Of a DNA stretch of 64,000 nucleotides, positions 25,333 to 33,595 are shown piece after piece; position 1 is the stretch's first letter, and each line of letters begins with the position of its first letter. The notes beneath the pieces were generated by a model. It searched no databases. It was not told where the DNA came from and worked only from the letters and a program-made list of their open reading frames with translations. The stretch spans positions 2,728,001 through 2,792,000 of the forward strand of contig NZ_CP102253.1 of NCBI RefSeq assembly GCF_025145845.1, read 5' to 3'. The DNA is from Alistipes shahii WAL 8301 (GTDB lineage: Bacteria > Bacteroidota > Bacteroidia > Bacteroidales > Rikenellaceae). Both the position numbers and the translations under genes were made by a program.

Positions 25333-25983
25333 TCACAGCAGCTCCAGCAACTCGCCGGGCCGGTCGACCAGATGCCGCGCCCCGGCGGCGATCAGCTCCG
25401 CACGGTCGCGGAAACCCCACGTCACACCCGCCGAGCGCACCCCGGCAGCCGCCGCGGTCTCGATGTCCACCCCCGAATCGCCGACATACAACACCTCCTC
25501 ACGCGCCGTGCCCGTCCGTGCGAGAATCTCCTCGACGACTGCCGGCGAAGGTTTCAGCGGCACGCCGGGACGCTGGCCCAGCACCGCGGCGAACGTCACC
25601 CCGGGGAAGAACAGCCCGACGAGCTTCTCGGTCCCGGCCTGGAACTTGTTCGACGCCACGGCCAGCGCGACGCCCCGCCGCGCCAGTTCGGCGATCAGCT
25701 CCGGAATTCCGTCGTAGGGCCGCGTATGGGCGTCGATGTGTTCGGTGTAGTATTTCACGAAGTCGGCGCGCACCGCGGCGACGGTTTCGGGCGTGCGCAG
25801 CGGTTCGGGCAGGGCGCGTTCCACGAGCCGCAGGATGCCGTTGCCGACGAAATGACAGTATTCCTCATAGGTGTGTTGCGGCAGTCCCCGCACACCCAGC
25901 ACGGCGTTGCACGCCACGGCCAGATCGCCGATCGTGTCGAGCAGCGTGCCGTCGAGGTCGAAGATGACGAGCGAAGTTTTCAT
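25333..25983 (-). CDS. gph: HAD-family phosphoglycolate phosphatase-like hydrolase
   Basis: 216 residues. HAD motif I IFDLDGTLLDTIGDL, cap region HFVGNGILRLVERAL, motif II VASNKF, motif III the Lys of GVPLKPSP, motif IV VGDSGVDIETAAAAG. This pattern fits Gph/PGP-type enzymes that hydrolyse 2-phosphoglycolate, a by-product of DNA-end repair and oxygen damage; related pyrophosphatases cannot be excluded. The start overlaps the stop of nhaC (ATGA), so the two are co-translated. Confidence 0.85.
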   Translation of the reverse strand: MKTSLVIFDLDGTLLDTIGDLAVACNAVLGVRGLPQHTYEEYCHFVGNGILRLVERALPEPLRTPETVAAVRADFVKYYTEHIDAHTRPYDGIPELIAELARRGVALAVASNKFQAGTEKLVGLFFPGVTFAAVLGQRPGVPLKPSPAVVEEILARTGTAREEVLYVGDSGVDIETAAAAGVRSAGVTWGFRDRAELIAAGARHLVDRPGELLELL

Positions 25984-27419
25984 TTTTTCCGTTTTATGTT
26001 CCAGCCGACAGCCGCCACGAGCAGCGACATCAGCGGCGAGACGATGTTGAAGATGCAGTAGGGCGCGTAGACGAAGGTCGAGACGCCGAGCACCGTGGCC
26101 TGCGTCATGCCGCACGAGTTCCACGGGATCAGGACCGAGCAGACCGTGGCGGAATCCTCCACCGAGCGGCTCAACAGCCTCGGCTCCAGCCCCCGGTCGG
26201 CATAGAGGTCGCGGAAAAGCCGCCCCGAGAGGATGATCGAGATATACTGGTCGGCGGTGCAGAGGTTGAAGAAGATGCCCGCGCCCACGGTCGAGGCCAC
26301 GGCCGAAAAGGCGCGGCGCACCCAGCGCAGGAAGATCGACGTCAGCGACCGCAGCATGCCGCTGCCGGTCATCACCCCGCCGAAGCACATGGCGCAGATG
26401 ATCAGCCACACGGTGTTCAGCATCCCGGCCATGCCGCGCGTGGCGACCAGTTCGTCGAGCTGCGGCGCGCCCGTGGGGATGGCCGTCGGGCCGAAGCAGG
26501 TCATCAGCACCCCCTTGAACCCCGACATGAAGTCCAGCTCCCCGACGCCCGCCACCCGGGCCACCAGTTCGGGCTGCGCCAGGAGCATCGCCGCACAGGC
26601 GAAGACCACGGACGAGAACAGCGTCACGATGGCCGGGAGTTTCCGCGCGATGAGCATTCCCGTGGCCAGCGGCACCGCGAGGAGCCACGGCGTGATGCGG
26701 AACGTCGCGGCGAGCGTCGCGGCATACATTTCGGCATGGGTCGAAACTCCGTGGTCGAGCGCCAGGCCCGCGACGGTGAAGACCCCGAGGGCGATGAGCA
26801 TCGACGGAACGGTGGTGTAGAGCATGTAGCGGATGTGGGTGAAGACCTCGACGCCGGCCGTCGACGAGGCCAGCACCGTGGTGTCGGAGAGCAGCGAGAG
26901 CTTGTCGCCGAAATAGGCTCCCGAGATGATGGCTCCGGCGACCCATCCTTCCGAAAAGCCCATCGCCTGGCCGATGCCCATGAGCGCCACGCCGATGGTG
27001 GCGATGGTGGTCCACGACGATCCGGTCATCAGCGACACCACGGCGCAGATCGCGCACGAAGCCACGAGGAAGAACGACGGGTGGAGGATTTGCAGTCCGT
27101 AATAAATCATCGTCGGGACCACGCCCGAGATCATCCACGTGCCGGCGATGGCGCCGATCAGCAGCAGGATGACGATGGCCGACGCCGAGGCGCGGATGTT
27201 GTCGATGATGGCCTCTTCGAGCACGGCCCAGCGGCAGCGGTAGATGCCGATCGAGAGCATCACGCAGACCGACGTGGCCGACAGCAGGGCGATCTGGCTT
27301 CCGCCGTTGATGGCCTCGCCGCCGAAGGCGCGGATCACGACATAGAGGAGTCCCGTCAGCACCGCCAGCGGAATGGCCGACACCCAGGGCGACGGCAGTT
27401 TTTCAGCATTCGTCTTCAT
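25980..27419 (-). CDS. nhaC: NhaC-family Na+/H+ antiporter
   Basis: 479 residues with about 11-12 hydrophobic segments. Landmarks of the NhaC family: GGSQIALLSATSVCVML, GTWMISGVVPTMIYYG, SLMTGSSWTTIATIGVALMGIG, SGAYFGDKLSLLSDTTVLAS, and near the end LIPWNSCGMTQATVLGV. The paired aspartates in GDKLSLLSDTT probably take part in ion exchange. It would export Na+ for H+ (some members swap malate/lactate) at the inner membrane. It is transcribed with gph and lies between the inverted repeats R1 and R2. Confidence 0.92.
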   Translation of the reverse strand: MKTNAEKLPSPWVSAIPLAVLTGLLYVVIRAFGGEAINGGSQIALLSATSVCVMLSIGIYRCRWAVLEEAIIDNIRASASAIVILLLIGAIAGTWMISGVVPTMIYYGLQILHPSFFLVASCAICAVVSLMTGSSWTTIATIGVALMGIGQAMGFSEGWVAGAIISGAYFGDKLSLLSDTTVLASSTAGVEVFTHIRYMLYTTVPSMLIALGVFTVAGLALDHGVSTHAEMYAATLAATFRITPWLLAVPLATGMLIARKLPAIVTLFSSVVFACAAMLLAQPELVARVAGVGELDFMSGFKGVLMTCFGPTAIPTGAPQLDELVATRGMAGMLNTVWLIICAMCFGGVMTGSGMLRSLTSIFLRWVRRAFSAVASTVGAGIFFNLCTADQYISIILSGRLFRDLYADRGLEPRLLSRSVEDSATVCSVLIPWNSCGMTQATVLGVSTFVYAPYCIFNIVSPLMSLLVAAVGWNIKRKK

Positions 27420-27438
27420 ATTCTCTTCTTACGAGAGG

Positions 27439-27446
27439 CAAAAGTA
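27439..27446 (-). promoter_or_regulatory. Promoter -7 box of nhaC-gph
   Basis: Minus-strand TACTTTTG, 20 bases before the nhaC start codon, just inside the edge of repeat block R2. Confidence 0.55.
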
Positions 27447-27499
27447 CGAAGAATTTTCGTACTTGCGCCATCGGGACGCCCGACCTGCGGTCTTCGCCC

Positions 27500-28310
27500 T
27501 GAAGAAACCGCGACGGGCGAACACGCGAACAAAGGGTGTTCGCCCCTGTTCGCATGTTCGCGCAGAATCCCGGCATCACCCCGAGAAGCGAGTTGTAAAC
27601 CGCCGCATTCTCGCTTGTAGCGGAAGAAGGACAACCGCGGTCTCCGCCCGCGGGGTACTTTGTACTTTTTGGCCGCAAAAAGTACCAAAAACTCCCCGGC
27701 AGATGCCTTCGCCTACTTCGTCCCGTCTAACGTTCGAAACGGGCGCCTATTCGCGGGTTTGCAAGCAAACCGGCCCCGTTTCTTGCCACTTTTAGCCGGG
27801 ACTTCGTTTCGCGGCTCCGGCATCGGGCCGGGATCGTTCGCCGCGAAACGCGGCGGGAGGGATGCGTCCGGGACAAGCAGGAAGCACAGAAGCCTACGAT
27901 CGCCCCTGGAAGCGGGTTTCAACCGCCGCATTCTCGCTTGTAGCGGAAGAAGGACAACCGACAGCCCGCGTGCCCGGAGCGGGAGGCTGTAAAGGCCTGA
28001 TCTTACTGCGCCCGCTCAACGCGGGCCGGAGGTGGTTCCCGCGAAAGCGACATGCGGATGGTTTTGGTGCTACCTTTTGCCACCAAAAGGTAGCTATACG
28101 CCGCGGCACTCGCCGCGGTTCTGTCTTTTCGGCCGGGCAAAGAAGCGAACACGCGAACAAAGGATGTTCGCCCCTGTTCGCGTGTTCGCATGTTCGCGGA
28201 GAACCGGGCGGAGAACCGGACGCAGAACCGGACGCAGAGCGGGCCGAAGCTGCCAACCGCAATGCGAGCCCCAGTTCTTAACCGGGAGGAAAGCAAGCCG
28301 AAGCCGCCAG
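27500..28310 (-). repeat. Long intergenic repeat R2, inverted copy of R1
   Basis: Reverse-complement match to R1, in the same block order from the outside in: CCGGTTAAGAAC block, GAACA palindrome, hairpin CTACCTTTT/AAAAGGTAG (28070-28093), GCGGGCCGGAGGTGGTTCCC block, then the block around 27715-27900 and the hairpin GTACTTTTTG/CAAAAAGTAC (27662-27685). R2 lacks the insertion present in R1 at about 24680-24763. A second GAACA palindrome sits at its nhaC-proximal edge (27518-27560). No protein-like ORF. Confidence 0.83.
28145..28189. repeat. GAACA/TGTTC palindrome with perfect 15-bp arms (R2 copy)
   Basis: The arms 28145-28159 and 28175-28189 have the same sequence as the pair at 24571-24615. 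Because R1 and R2 are inverted, the spacer appears as its reverse complement. Confidence 0.85.
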
Positions 28311-28421
28311 CCCCCTGAAACCGGCGTCTTACGCGGGGGGGGGCGGTAAGCATTTCCGGCCTTATCGTACACCGGCCGTGTTTTTTCGGGGCCGGAATTT
28401 TTTTATTTCCTTTTTTCTGCC

Positions 28422-28429
28422 TAACTTTG
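28422..28429 (+). promoter_or_regulatory. Promoter -7 box of DUF4492-cydAB
   Basis: TAACTTTG, 25 bases upstream of the DUF4492 start codon, preceded by a T-rich tract. Confidence 0.6.
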
Positions 28430-28453
28430 GTAGAACATCCAACACGCAACGAA

Positions 28454-28669
28454 ATGGAGACACTCCGCAAAGTGATCCGGTTTTACGTCGAGGGATTCCG
28501 CGAAATGACCGTGGGACGCACCCTGTGGGCCATCATCCTCATCAAACTCTTCATCCTGTTCGCCGTGCTGAAAGTCTTCTTCTTCCCCGACCTGCTCGCG
28601 GGCAAAAGCCCCTCGGAAAAGGCCGGCTGCGTGCTGGAAAACCTGACACCCGAAATTCCGCAACCATGA
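28454..28669 (+). CDS. DUF4492 single-span membrane protein upstream of cydA
   Basis: 71 residues (METLRKVIRFYVEGFREM...). One hydrophobic helix (LWAIILIKLFILFAVLKVFFF, about residues 24-44) follows an amphipathic start. It matches the short Bacteroidetes DUF4492 family, usually found just before cydA. An in-frame upstream ATG at 28427 lies inside the promoter box and is rejected. By position it could serve as a small accessory subunit of cytochrome bd, like CydX in Proteobacteria; this is inference. Confidence 0.82.
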   Translation: METLRKVIRFYVEGFREMTVGRTLWAIILIKLFILFAVLKVFFFPDLLAGKSPSEKAGCVLENLTPEIPQP

Positions 28670-28824
28670 ATGCACCCGTCATCATGCAGTTCCGGCCGCC
28701 GCTCGCGGCGTCAATCCCCCTCCGGGGCAGGGTCGCCGGCGCGGTGCGGGCCCGCAAACGCGGCCGAAAGCCGCAAACAAGAAGGCTCCGGCGTCCCGGA
28801 GCGACGCAGACAACCAACCAGTAA
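28666..28824 (+). CDS. Doubtful 52-codon basic ORF between DUF4492 and cydA
   Basis: ATG at 28666 overlaps the DUF4492 stop (ATGA) and the frame ends 11 bases before cydA. The product (MNAPVIMQFRPPLAASIPLR...) is very basic (RARKRGRKPQTRRLRR). The coupling is suggestive, but composition alone could produce such an ORF in GC-rich DNA. Confidence 0.25.
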   Translation: MNAPVIMQFRPPLAASIPLRGRVAGAVRARKRGRKPQTRRLRRPGATQTTNQ

Positions 28825-28835
28825 CCCAATACGCT

Positions 28836-30398
28836 ATGCTTTCCGACTACCTATCCACCGTCGACTGGTCGCGCGCGCAGTTCGCCATGACGGCCATCTA
28901 CCACTGGCTGTTCGTCCCGCTGACGCTCGGGCTGGGCTTCCTCATCGCCATCATGGAGACCCTTTACGTCCGCACGAAGGACCCGTTCTGGCTCCGCACG
29001 ACCAAATTCTGGATGCGCCTGTTCGGCATCAACTTCGCCATCGGCGTGGCCACGGGCCTGATCCTCGAATTCGAATTCGGGACCAACTGGTCCAACTACT
29101 CCCACTTCGTGGGCGACATTTTCGGCGCGCCGCTGGCCATCGAGGGCATTCTGGCGTTCTTCCTCGAATCGACCTTCATCGCCGTGATGTTCTTCGGCTG
29201 GCGCAAGGTCAGCCGGGGTTTCCACCTCACGGCCACGTGGCTCACGGCCTTCGGCGCCAACCTCTCGGCGTGGTGGATTCTGGTCGCCAACTCGTGGATG
29301 CAATACCCCGTGGGGTGCGACTTCAACCTCGAAACCGTGCGCAACGAGATGACCTCGTTCTCGGCCGTGGCGCTGTCGCCCGTGGCGGTCAACAAGTTCT
29401 TCCACACCGTCACCTCGTCGTTCGTCCTCGCCGCGCTGTTCGTCGTGGGGGTCAGCGCGTGGTATCTGCTGCGCCGGCGCGAACAGCTGATGGCCCGCCG
29501 GAGCATCGCCATCGCCTCGGCCTTCGGGTTCGTCTTCGCGCTCGTCACGGCCTTCACGGGCGACCGTTCGGGCGCCATCGTGGCCCGCGTGCAGCCCATG
29601 AAGCTGGCGGCCATGGAGGCGCTCTACGACGGGCAGCAGGGCGCGCCGCTCACGGCCGTCGGCATCCTGCGTCCCGAGGCGCAGCGGACCGGCGGCGACG
29701 CCTTCTACTTCAGGATCGACATTCCGAAGATGCTCTCGCTGATGAGTTTCCGCTCGGCCGACGCGTTCGTTCCGGGCATCAACGACCTGGTCTACGGCAA
29801 CGAGGAGTACGGCGTGATGCCGGCCTCGGAGAAGATCGAACGGGGGCGCGTGGCCGTCGAGGAGCTGGGCCGCTACCGCACGGCGCGCGAGAAGGGCGAC
29901 ACGGCGGCCATCACCGAGATCGAGGCCAAGTTCGACCGCTCGACGCCCCAGGGCGCGGAGTTCCTGCGCGAACATTTCGCCTACTTCGGCTACGGTTACC
30001 TCTCGTCGCCGGAGCAGATCGTGCCCGACGTGCCGCTGCTGTTTTACTCGTTCCGCGTGATGGTCGGCGCGGGCTGCTTCTTCATCCTGCTGCTAGGCCT
30101 CGTCTGGTGGCTCAACCGCCGCGACCGCCTCGCCTCGAAACGCTGGCTGCTGCGGACGGCCGTGTGGAGCGTCCCGCTGGCCTACCTCGCCTCGCAGGCC
30201 GGCTGGGTCGTCGCCGAGGTCGGACGCCAGCCGTGGGCCATCCAGGACCTGATGCCCGTGGGCGTCGCGGCGTCGAAAATCCCCAGCGGATCGGTCTCGG
30301 TGACCTTCTTCCTCTTTCTGGCGCTGTTCACGGCGCTGCTCGCCGCCGAGTTGAGCATTATGTTCCGGCAGATCAAAACAGGACCTAAAGACGACTGA
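28836..30398 (+). CDS. cydA: Cytochrome bd ubiquinol oxidase subunit I
   Basis: 520 residues with about nine membrane helices. The N-terminus DWSRAQFAMTAIYHWLFVPLTLG carries the His ligand (near residue 23) of haem b595/d. Further family marks: KFWMRLFGINFAIGVATG, EFEFGTNWSNYS, EGILAFFLEST (haem-ligand Glu), TGDRSG, and EVGRQPWAIQDLMPV. The oxidase reduces O2 with quinol electrons and has high oxygen affinity, which suits an anaerobe meeting traces of oxygen. cydB follows after an unusual spacer that contains repeats. Confidence 0.95.
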   Translation: MLSDYLSTVDWSRAQFAMTAIYHWLFVPLTLGLGFLIAIMETLYVRTKDPFWLRTTKFWMRLFGINFAIGVATGLILEFEFGTNWSNYSHFVGDIFGAPLAIEGILAFFLESTFIAVMFFGWRKVSRGFHLTATWLTAFGANLSAWWILVANSWMQYPVGCDFNLETVRNEMTSFSAVALSPVAVNKFFHTVTSSFVLAALFVVGVSAWYLLRRREQLMARRSIAIASAFGFVFALVTAFTGDRSGAIVARVQPMKLAAMEALYDGQQGAPLTAVGILRPEAQRTGGDAFYFRIDIPKMLSLMSFRSADAFVPGINDLVYGNEEYGVMPASEKIERGRVAVEELGRYRTAREKGDTAAITEIEAKFDRSTPQGAEFLREHFAYFGYGYLSSPEQIVPDVPLLFYSFRVMVGAGCFFILLLGLVWWLNRRDRLASKRWLLRTAVWSVPLAYLASQAGWVVAEVGRQPWAIQDLMPVGVAASKIPSGSVSVTFFLFLALFTALLAAELSIMFRQIKTGPKDD

Positions 30399-30540
30399 CA
30401 TCCCGACTACCGCAAATTTACCGGCAGCGTGGCTTCCGCGCAAGCGGACACAAGTCCCCGCCAGGGCGGGGATTTAGGGGTGGGTCAAATCTATAAACAC
30501 GGCGGTACGCCGTGAATCGCCGACGGACAAGAGCGGCAAA

Positions 30541-30576
30541 ACAACGACAACAACGACAACAACGACAACAACGACA
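30541..30576 (+). repeat. Four perfect copies of a 9-bp repeat directly before the cydB start codon
   Basis: ACAACGACA occurs four times in tandem, ending 3 bases before the cydB ATG at 30580. Upstream (30453-30512) are two hairpins, CCCCGCC/GGCGGGG and ACGGCGTAC-type, so the whole 180-base cydA-cydB spacer is structured or repetitive. Confidence 0.9.
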
Positions 30577-30579
30577 ACT

Positions 30580-31722
30580 ATGGATACTATCACCCTACTT
30601 CAACACTATTGGTGGCTGGTCATTTCGCTTTTGGGGGCCTTGCTGGTCTTCCTGATGTTCGTGCAGGGCGGTCAGGCGCTGCTCTACACGATCGGCCGCA
30701 CCGAAGAGGAGCGCAACATGCTGGTCAACTCGCTGGGCCGCAAGTGGGAGTTCACCTTCACGACGCTCGTGACGTTCGGCGGGGCGTTCTTCGCCTCGTT
30801 CCCGTTGTTCTACTCCACGTCGTTCGGCGGGGCGTTCTACGTCTGGATGGCCATTCTGCTGTGCTTCGTCATTCAGGCCGTGGCCTACGAATACCGCCGC
30901 AAACCGGGCAACGTCTTCGGCGAACGGACCTTCAACGCCTTCCTGCTCGTCAACGGCGTGTTAGGCCCGCTGCTCATCGGCACGGCCGTGGGAACCTTCT
31001 TCACGGGGGCGGAATTCACCGTCGACCGCCTCAACCTGGCCAACCAGGGCGGCGCGGCGGTGATCTCGCAGTGGGCGACGCCGTGGCACGGGCTGGAGGC
31101 CGTCGCCGAGTGGCGCAACGTGCTGCTGGGCCTGTCGGTGACGCTGCTGGCCATGACGCTGGCCTGCCAGTACTTTATGAACAACATCGACGACGAGGCG
31201 ATCTTCCGCCGCGCCGCACGCCGCATGCGCACGTTCGCCGTGCTGTTCGTCGCCTGCTTCGTGGCATGGCTCCTGGCCCTCGTCCTCGCCGACGGATGGG
31301 CCGTCGACGCCGCGGGCACGGTCTCCATCGAACCCTATAAATACCTGCACAACCTCGTGGAAATGCCCTACGTGGCCGCCGCGCTGCTGATCGGCGTGGC
31401 TTCGGTGCTGTGGAGCGTCTGGCTGGGGTGGCGCGGCAGCCGCCGTGCGGTGTGGTTCGGGGGCGTCGGCACGGTGCTCACGGTGCTGTCGCTGCTGCTG
31501 CTCGCGGGGTGGAACGACACGGCCTACTACCCTTCGCTCGCGGACATGCAGTCGTCGCTGACGATCCGCAACTCCTCGTCGAGCCTCTTCACGCTCCGCA
31601 CGATGGCGTGGGTGTCGCTGTTCGTGCCGTTCGTGGCAGCCTACATCTGGTACGCCTGGCGTGCGATGAACCGCCGCCCGATCACCCGCGAGGAGATCCG
31701 CGGCGACGACCACCAGTATTAA
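30580..31722 (+). CDS. cydB: Cytochrome bd ubiquinol oxidase subunit II
   Basis: 380 residues, about eight membrane helices. It opens MDTITLLQHYWWLVISLLGALLVFLMFVQGGQ (shown in part: FLMFVQGGQALLYTIGR) and ends with ADMQSSLTIRNSSSSLFTLRTM, as in Bacteroidetes CydB proteins. It pairs with CydA to hold the haem groups and form proton and oxygen channels. The spacer from cydA is 181 bases, long for an obligate complex, and ends in the 9-bp tandem repeat that probably forms an unstructured ribosome landing site. Confidence 0.94.
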   Translation: MDTITLLQHYWWLVISLLGALLVFLMFVQGGQALLYTIGRTEEERNMLVNSLGRKWEFTFTTLVTFGGAFFASFPLFYSTSFGGAFYVWMAILLCFVIQAVAYEYRRKPGNVFGERTFNAFLLVNGVLGPLLIGTAVGTFFTGAEFTVDRLNLANQGGAAVISQWATPWHGLEAVAEWRNVLLGLSVTLLAMTLACQYFMNNIDDEAIFRRAARRMRTFAVLFVACFVAWLLALVLADGWAVDAAGTVSIEPYKYLHNLVEMPYVAAALLIGVASVLWSVWLGWRGSRRAVWFGGVGTVLTVLSLLLLAGWNDTAYYPSLADMQSSLTIRNSSSSLFTLRTMAWVSLFVPFVAAYIWYAWRAMNRRPITREEIRGDDHQY

Positions 31723-31744
31723 GGCGAACTTTGCGGTTGAGCGA

Positions 31745-31905
31745 GGGCGCGGACCGCTTGCGGGCTATGCCGGGGAGGGGCTGCGCGAACATGCGAACAT
31801 GCGAACATAGGCGAACACCCCCTGTTCGCATGTTCGTGTGTTCGCCCGGTTAAGAACCGGGGTTTGCATTGCGACTGGCAGCTTCGGGCTGCCGGACTTG
31901 CATCA
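31745..31905 (+). repeat. Partial copy R3 of the R1/R2 repeat family
   Basis: Downstream of cydB. It contains GACCGCTTGCGGGCTATGCC (also at 24707-24726 in R1), a GAACATGCGAACA/TGTTCGCATGTTC palindrome (31790-31845), then CCGGTTAAGAACCGGGGTTTGC and TGGCAGCTTCGG as in the 66-bp unit. The rest up to 32020 shows no gene. Confidence 0.75.
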
Positions 31906-32020
31906 CAAGCCCGCCCCGTCAGATCATTCTGAATATCTGTCAATTACAACCATACGACCACTCATGGGCGCGGATGGGTTTTTGATTATCGCGGAGCAGA
32001 TTTCGACATAATGCAGTAAG

Positions 32021-32058
32021 CCCCGGATGGGATATACCGAAGTATTTCCCATTCGGGG
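32021..32058 (-). terminator. Probable terminator hairpin downstream of fabI
   Basis: CCCCGGATGGGATATAcc pairs with TATTTCCCATTCGGGG around a short loop, 40 bases beyond the fabI stop. There is no clear T run, so termination strength is uncertain. Confidence 0.45.
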
Positions 32059-32098
32059 CGAACAAGGCAGGGCGAAATATGCCCGTGAGAATCGGAAA

Positions 32099-32959
32099 CT
32101 ACTTGCCGAAAGGATACTGGTTCTCGTGCACGTCCTCGAACCGCATGCCCTTCTCGTAGGTCTTCATGGCGCGGCGCGACATGCCCATCGACGAGAATCC
32201 GCCGTCGTGGTAGAGGTTCTGCATCGTGACCTTGCGCGTGAGGTCCGAGAAAAGCGTCAGCACGTAGTCCGCGCAATCTTCGGCCGAAGCGTTGCCCAGC
32301 GGCGACATGTTCTCGGCGAAACCCATCAGGTCGCCCAACCCCAGCACGCCGCTCCCTGCCGTGGTCGGCGTCGGCGACTGCGACACGGTGTTGATGCGCA
32401 CATGCTTCTCGCGGCCGTAGATGTAACCGAAGCTGCGGGCTATGGACTCCAGCAGCGCCTTGGCGTCGGCCATGTCGTTGTAACCGTAGAGCGTGCGCTG
32501 CGCGGCGATGTACGAAAGGGCGACGATCGAACCCCAGTCGTTGATGGCGTCCTTCTTGCGGGCCACCTGAATGGCCTTGTGGAACGAAATGGCCGAGATG
32601 TCGAGCGTCTTCGAGAGGAAATCGTAATCCAGATCGTCATAGGTGCGTCCCTTGCGGACGTTGGGCGACATGCCGATCGAGTGGAGCATGAAATCGAATT
32701 TGCCCCCGAAGTGCTCCATCGTCTTGTCGATCAGGTTCTCCAGATCCCCGACGCTCGTGGCGTCGGCCGGAACGACGATCGTATTGCACTTCTCGGCCAG
32801 CTTCGAGATGGTTCCCATGCGGATTGATACGGCGGTATTGGTGAGGACGATTTCGGCGCCCTCCTCCACGGCGCGTTCCGCCACTTTCCAGGCAATCGAC
32901 TGCTCGTTGAGCGCTCCGAAAATCAGACCTTTCTTTCCTTTCAATAAATTGTATGACAT
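32099..32959 (-). CDS. fabI: Enoyl-[acyl-carrier-protein] reductase (NADH), FabI type
   Basis: 286 residues of the short-chain dehydrogenase fold. The N-terminus LLKGKKGLIFGALNEQSIAW is the FabI cofactor loop, LHSIGMSPN follows, and the catalytic Tyr160-x6-Lys167 is in YNDMADAK, with the second Tyr (150) in VALSY. The C-terminus has NMSPLGN and YHDGGFSSMGM. It performs the last reduction of each fatty-acid elongation round, in the cytoplasm, and is the target of triclosan-type inhibitors in other species. Confidence 0.95.
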   Translation of the reverse strand: MSYNLLKGKKGLIFGALNEQSIAWKVAERAVEEGAEIVLTNTAVSIRMGTISKLAEKCNTIVVPADATSVGDLENLIDKTMEHFGGKFDFMLHSIGMSPNVRKGRTYDDLDYDFLSKTLDISAISFHKAIQVARKKDAINDWGSIVALSYIAAQRTLYGYNDMADAKALLESIARSFGYIYGREKHVRINTVSQSPTPTTAGSGVLGLGDLMGFAENMSPLGNASAEDCADYVLTLFSDLTRKVTMQNLYHDGGFSSMGMSRRAMKTYEKGMRFEDVHENQYPFGK

Positions 32960-32983
32960 CGTAATTCAGTTTAAAAATTCGGA

Positions 32984-32991
32984 CAAATATA
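32984..32991 (-). promoter_or_regulatory. Promoter -7 box of fabI
   Basis: Minus-strand TATATTTG, 25 bases before the fabI start. The bases from about 33000 to 33290 upstream are GC-rich and show no gene. Confidence 0.6.
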
Positions 32992-33294
32992 ACACTTATT
33001 TTTGAATTGGCCCGCCAATCGGCCTCAAACGAACGCTCTTGCGCCCCAATGCGGCAGGCTGCGGGGCCACGCACGGGAATTGAGAATCGCGGAATTACGT
33101 CGCCGTCGCTCCGTGATCCCCGGGATTCCTTGATTGAGAAATTGACTTCGCTGCACTCCGCCCGACGGCTTCGTGCCGCTCGTCTTTCCCGGCCCTGCCG
33201 GGGGCGTCCCTGCAAGCCCAAGAAACGGCGGCCCTGCCGCATTTCGTTTTGTATTCGATCCGGTCCCGAATATATTCAGCCCGGCCCAAATACA

Positions 33295-33327
33295 AAACGG
33301 GTTGCAAATTCGATTTGCAACCCGTTT
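33295..33327 (-). terminator. Terminator of tRNA-Ser
   Basis: AAACGGGTTGCAAAT and ATTTGCAACCCGTTT form a perfect stem just beyond the tRNA 3' end. The sequence is symmetric, so it could work in both directions. Confidence 0.75.
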
Positions 33328-33338
33328 CTTTTTCTTGG

Positions 33339-33423
33339 CGGAAAGTGAGGGATTCGAACCCCCGGAACCTTGCGGTTCAACGGTTTTCAAGACCGCCGCG
33401 ATCGACCACTCCGCCAACTTTCC
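33339..33423 (-). tRNA. tRNA-Ser (anticodon TGA)
   Basis: Eighty-five bases with acceptor GGAAAGT/ACTTTCC, a long variable arm (GTTGAACCGCAAGGTTCC region) typical of serine tRNAs, loop CTTGAAA, and T-loop GTTCGAATCC. The three bases after the discriminator G read CCA. Confidence 0.93.
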
Positions 33424-33428
33424 GGGGA

Positions 33429-33436
33429 CAAAAGTA
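33429..33436 (-). promoter_or_regulatory. Promoter -7 box of tRNA-Ser
   Basis: Minus-strand TACTTTTG, 5 bases before the mature tRNA 5' end, so transcription would begin almost at the first tRNA base. Confidence 0.5.
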
Positions 33437-33542
33437 GCACCGTTTTTCCATTCCGCCAAATCTTTACCGCGATTTATCGTCCGCAACGGCGGTCCGAAAA
33501 TCAAAATCAGACGATAATTTTCTTCTTTATCCGAAAATTGCA

Positions 33543-33550
33543 TATCTTTG
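33543..33550 (+). promoter_or_regulatory. Promoter -7 box of the HU gene
   Basis: TATCTTTG, 46 bases upstream of the HU start. The preceding 100 bases are AT-rich. Confidence 0.6.
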
Positions 33551-33595
33551 TCAGTAAGTTAGGACCGAGAGGTTAGTTTCTTCACGCACGACACC

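Noticed and set aside
30541..30576. 9-bp repeats read as a coding tandem repeat
   Set aside because: The array precedes the cydB ATG and is not part of a convincing reading frame; CydB starts normally with MDTITLLQHYWW.
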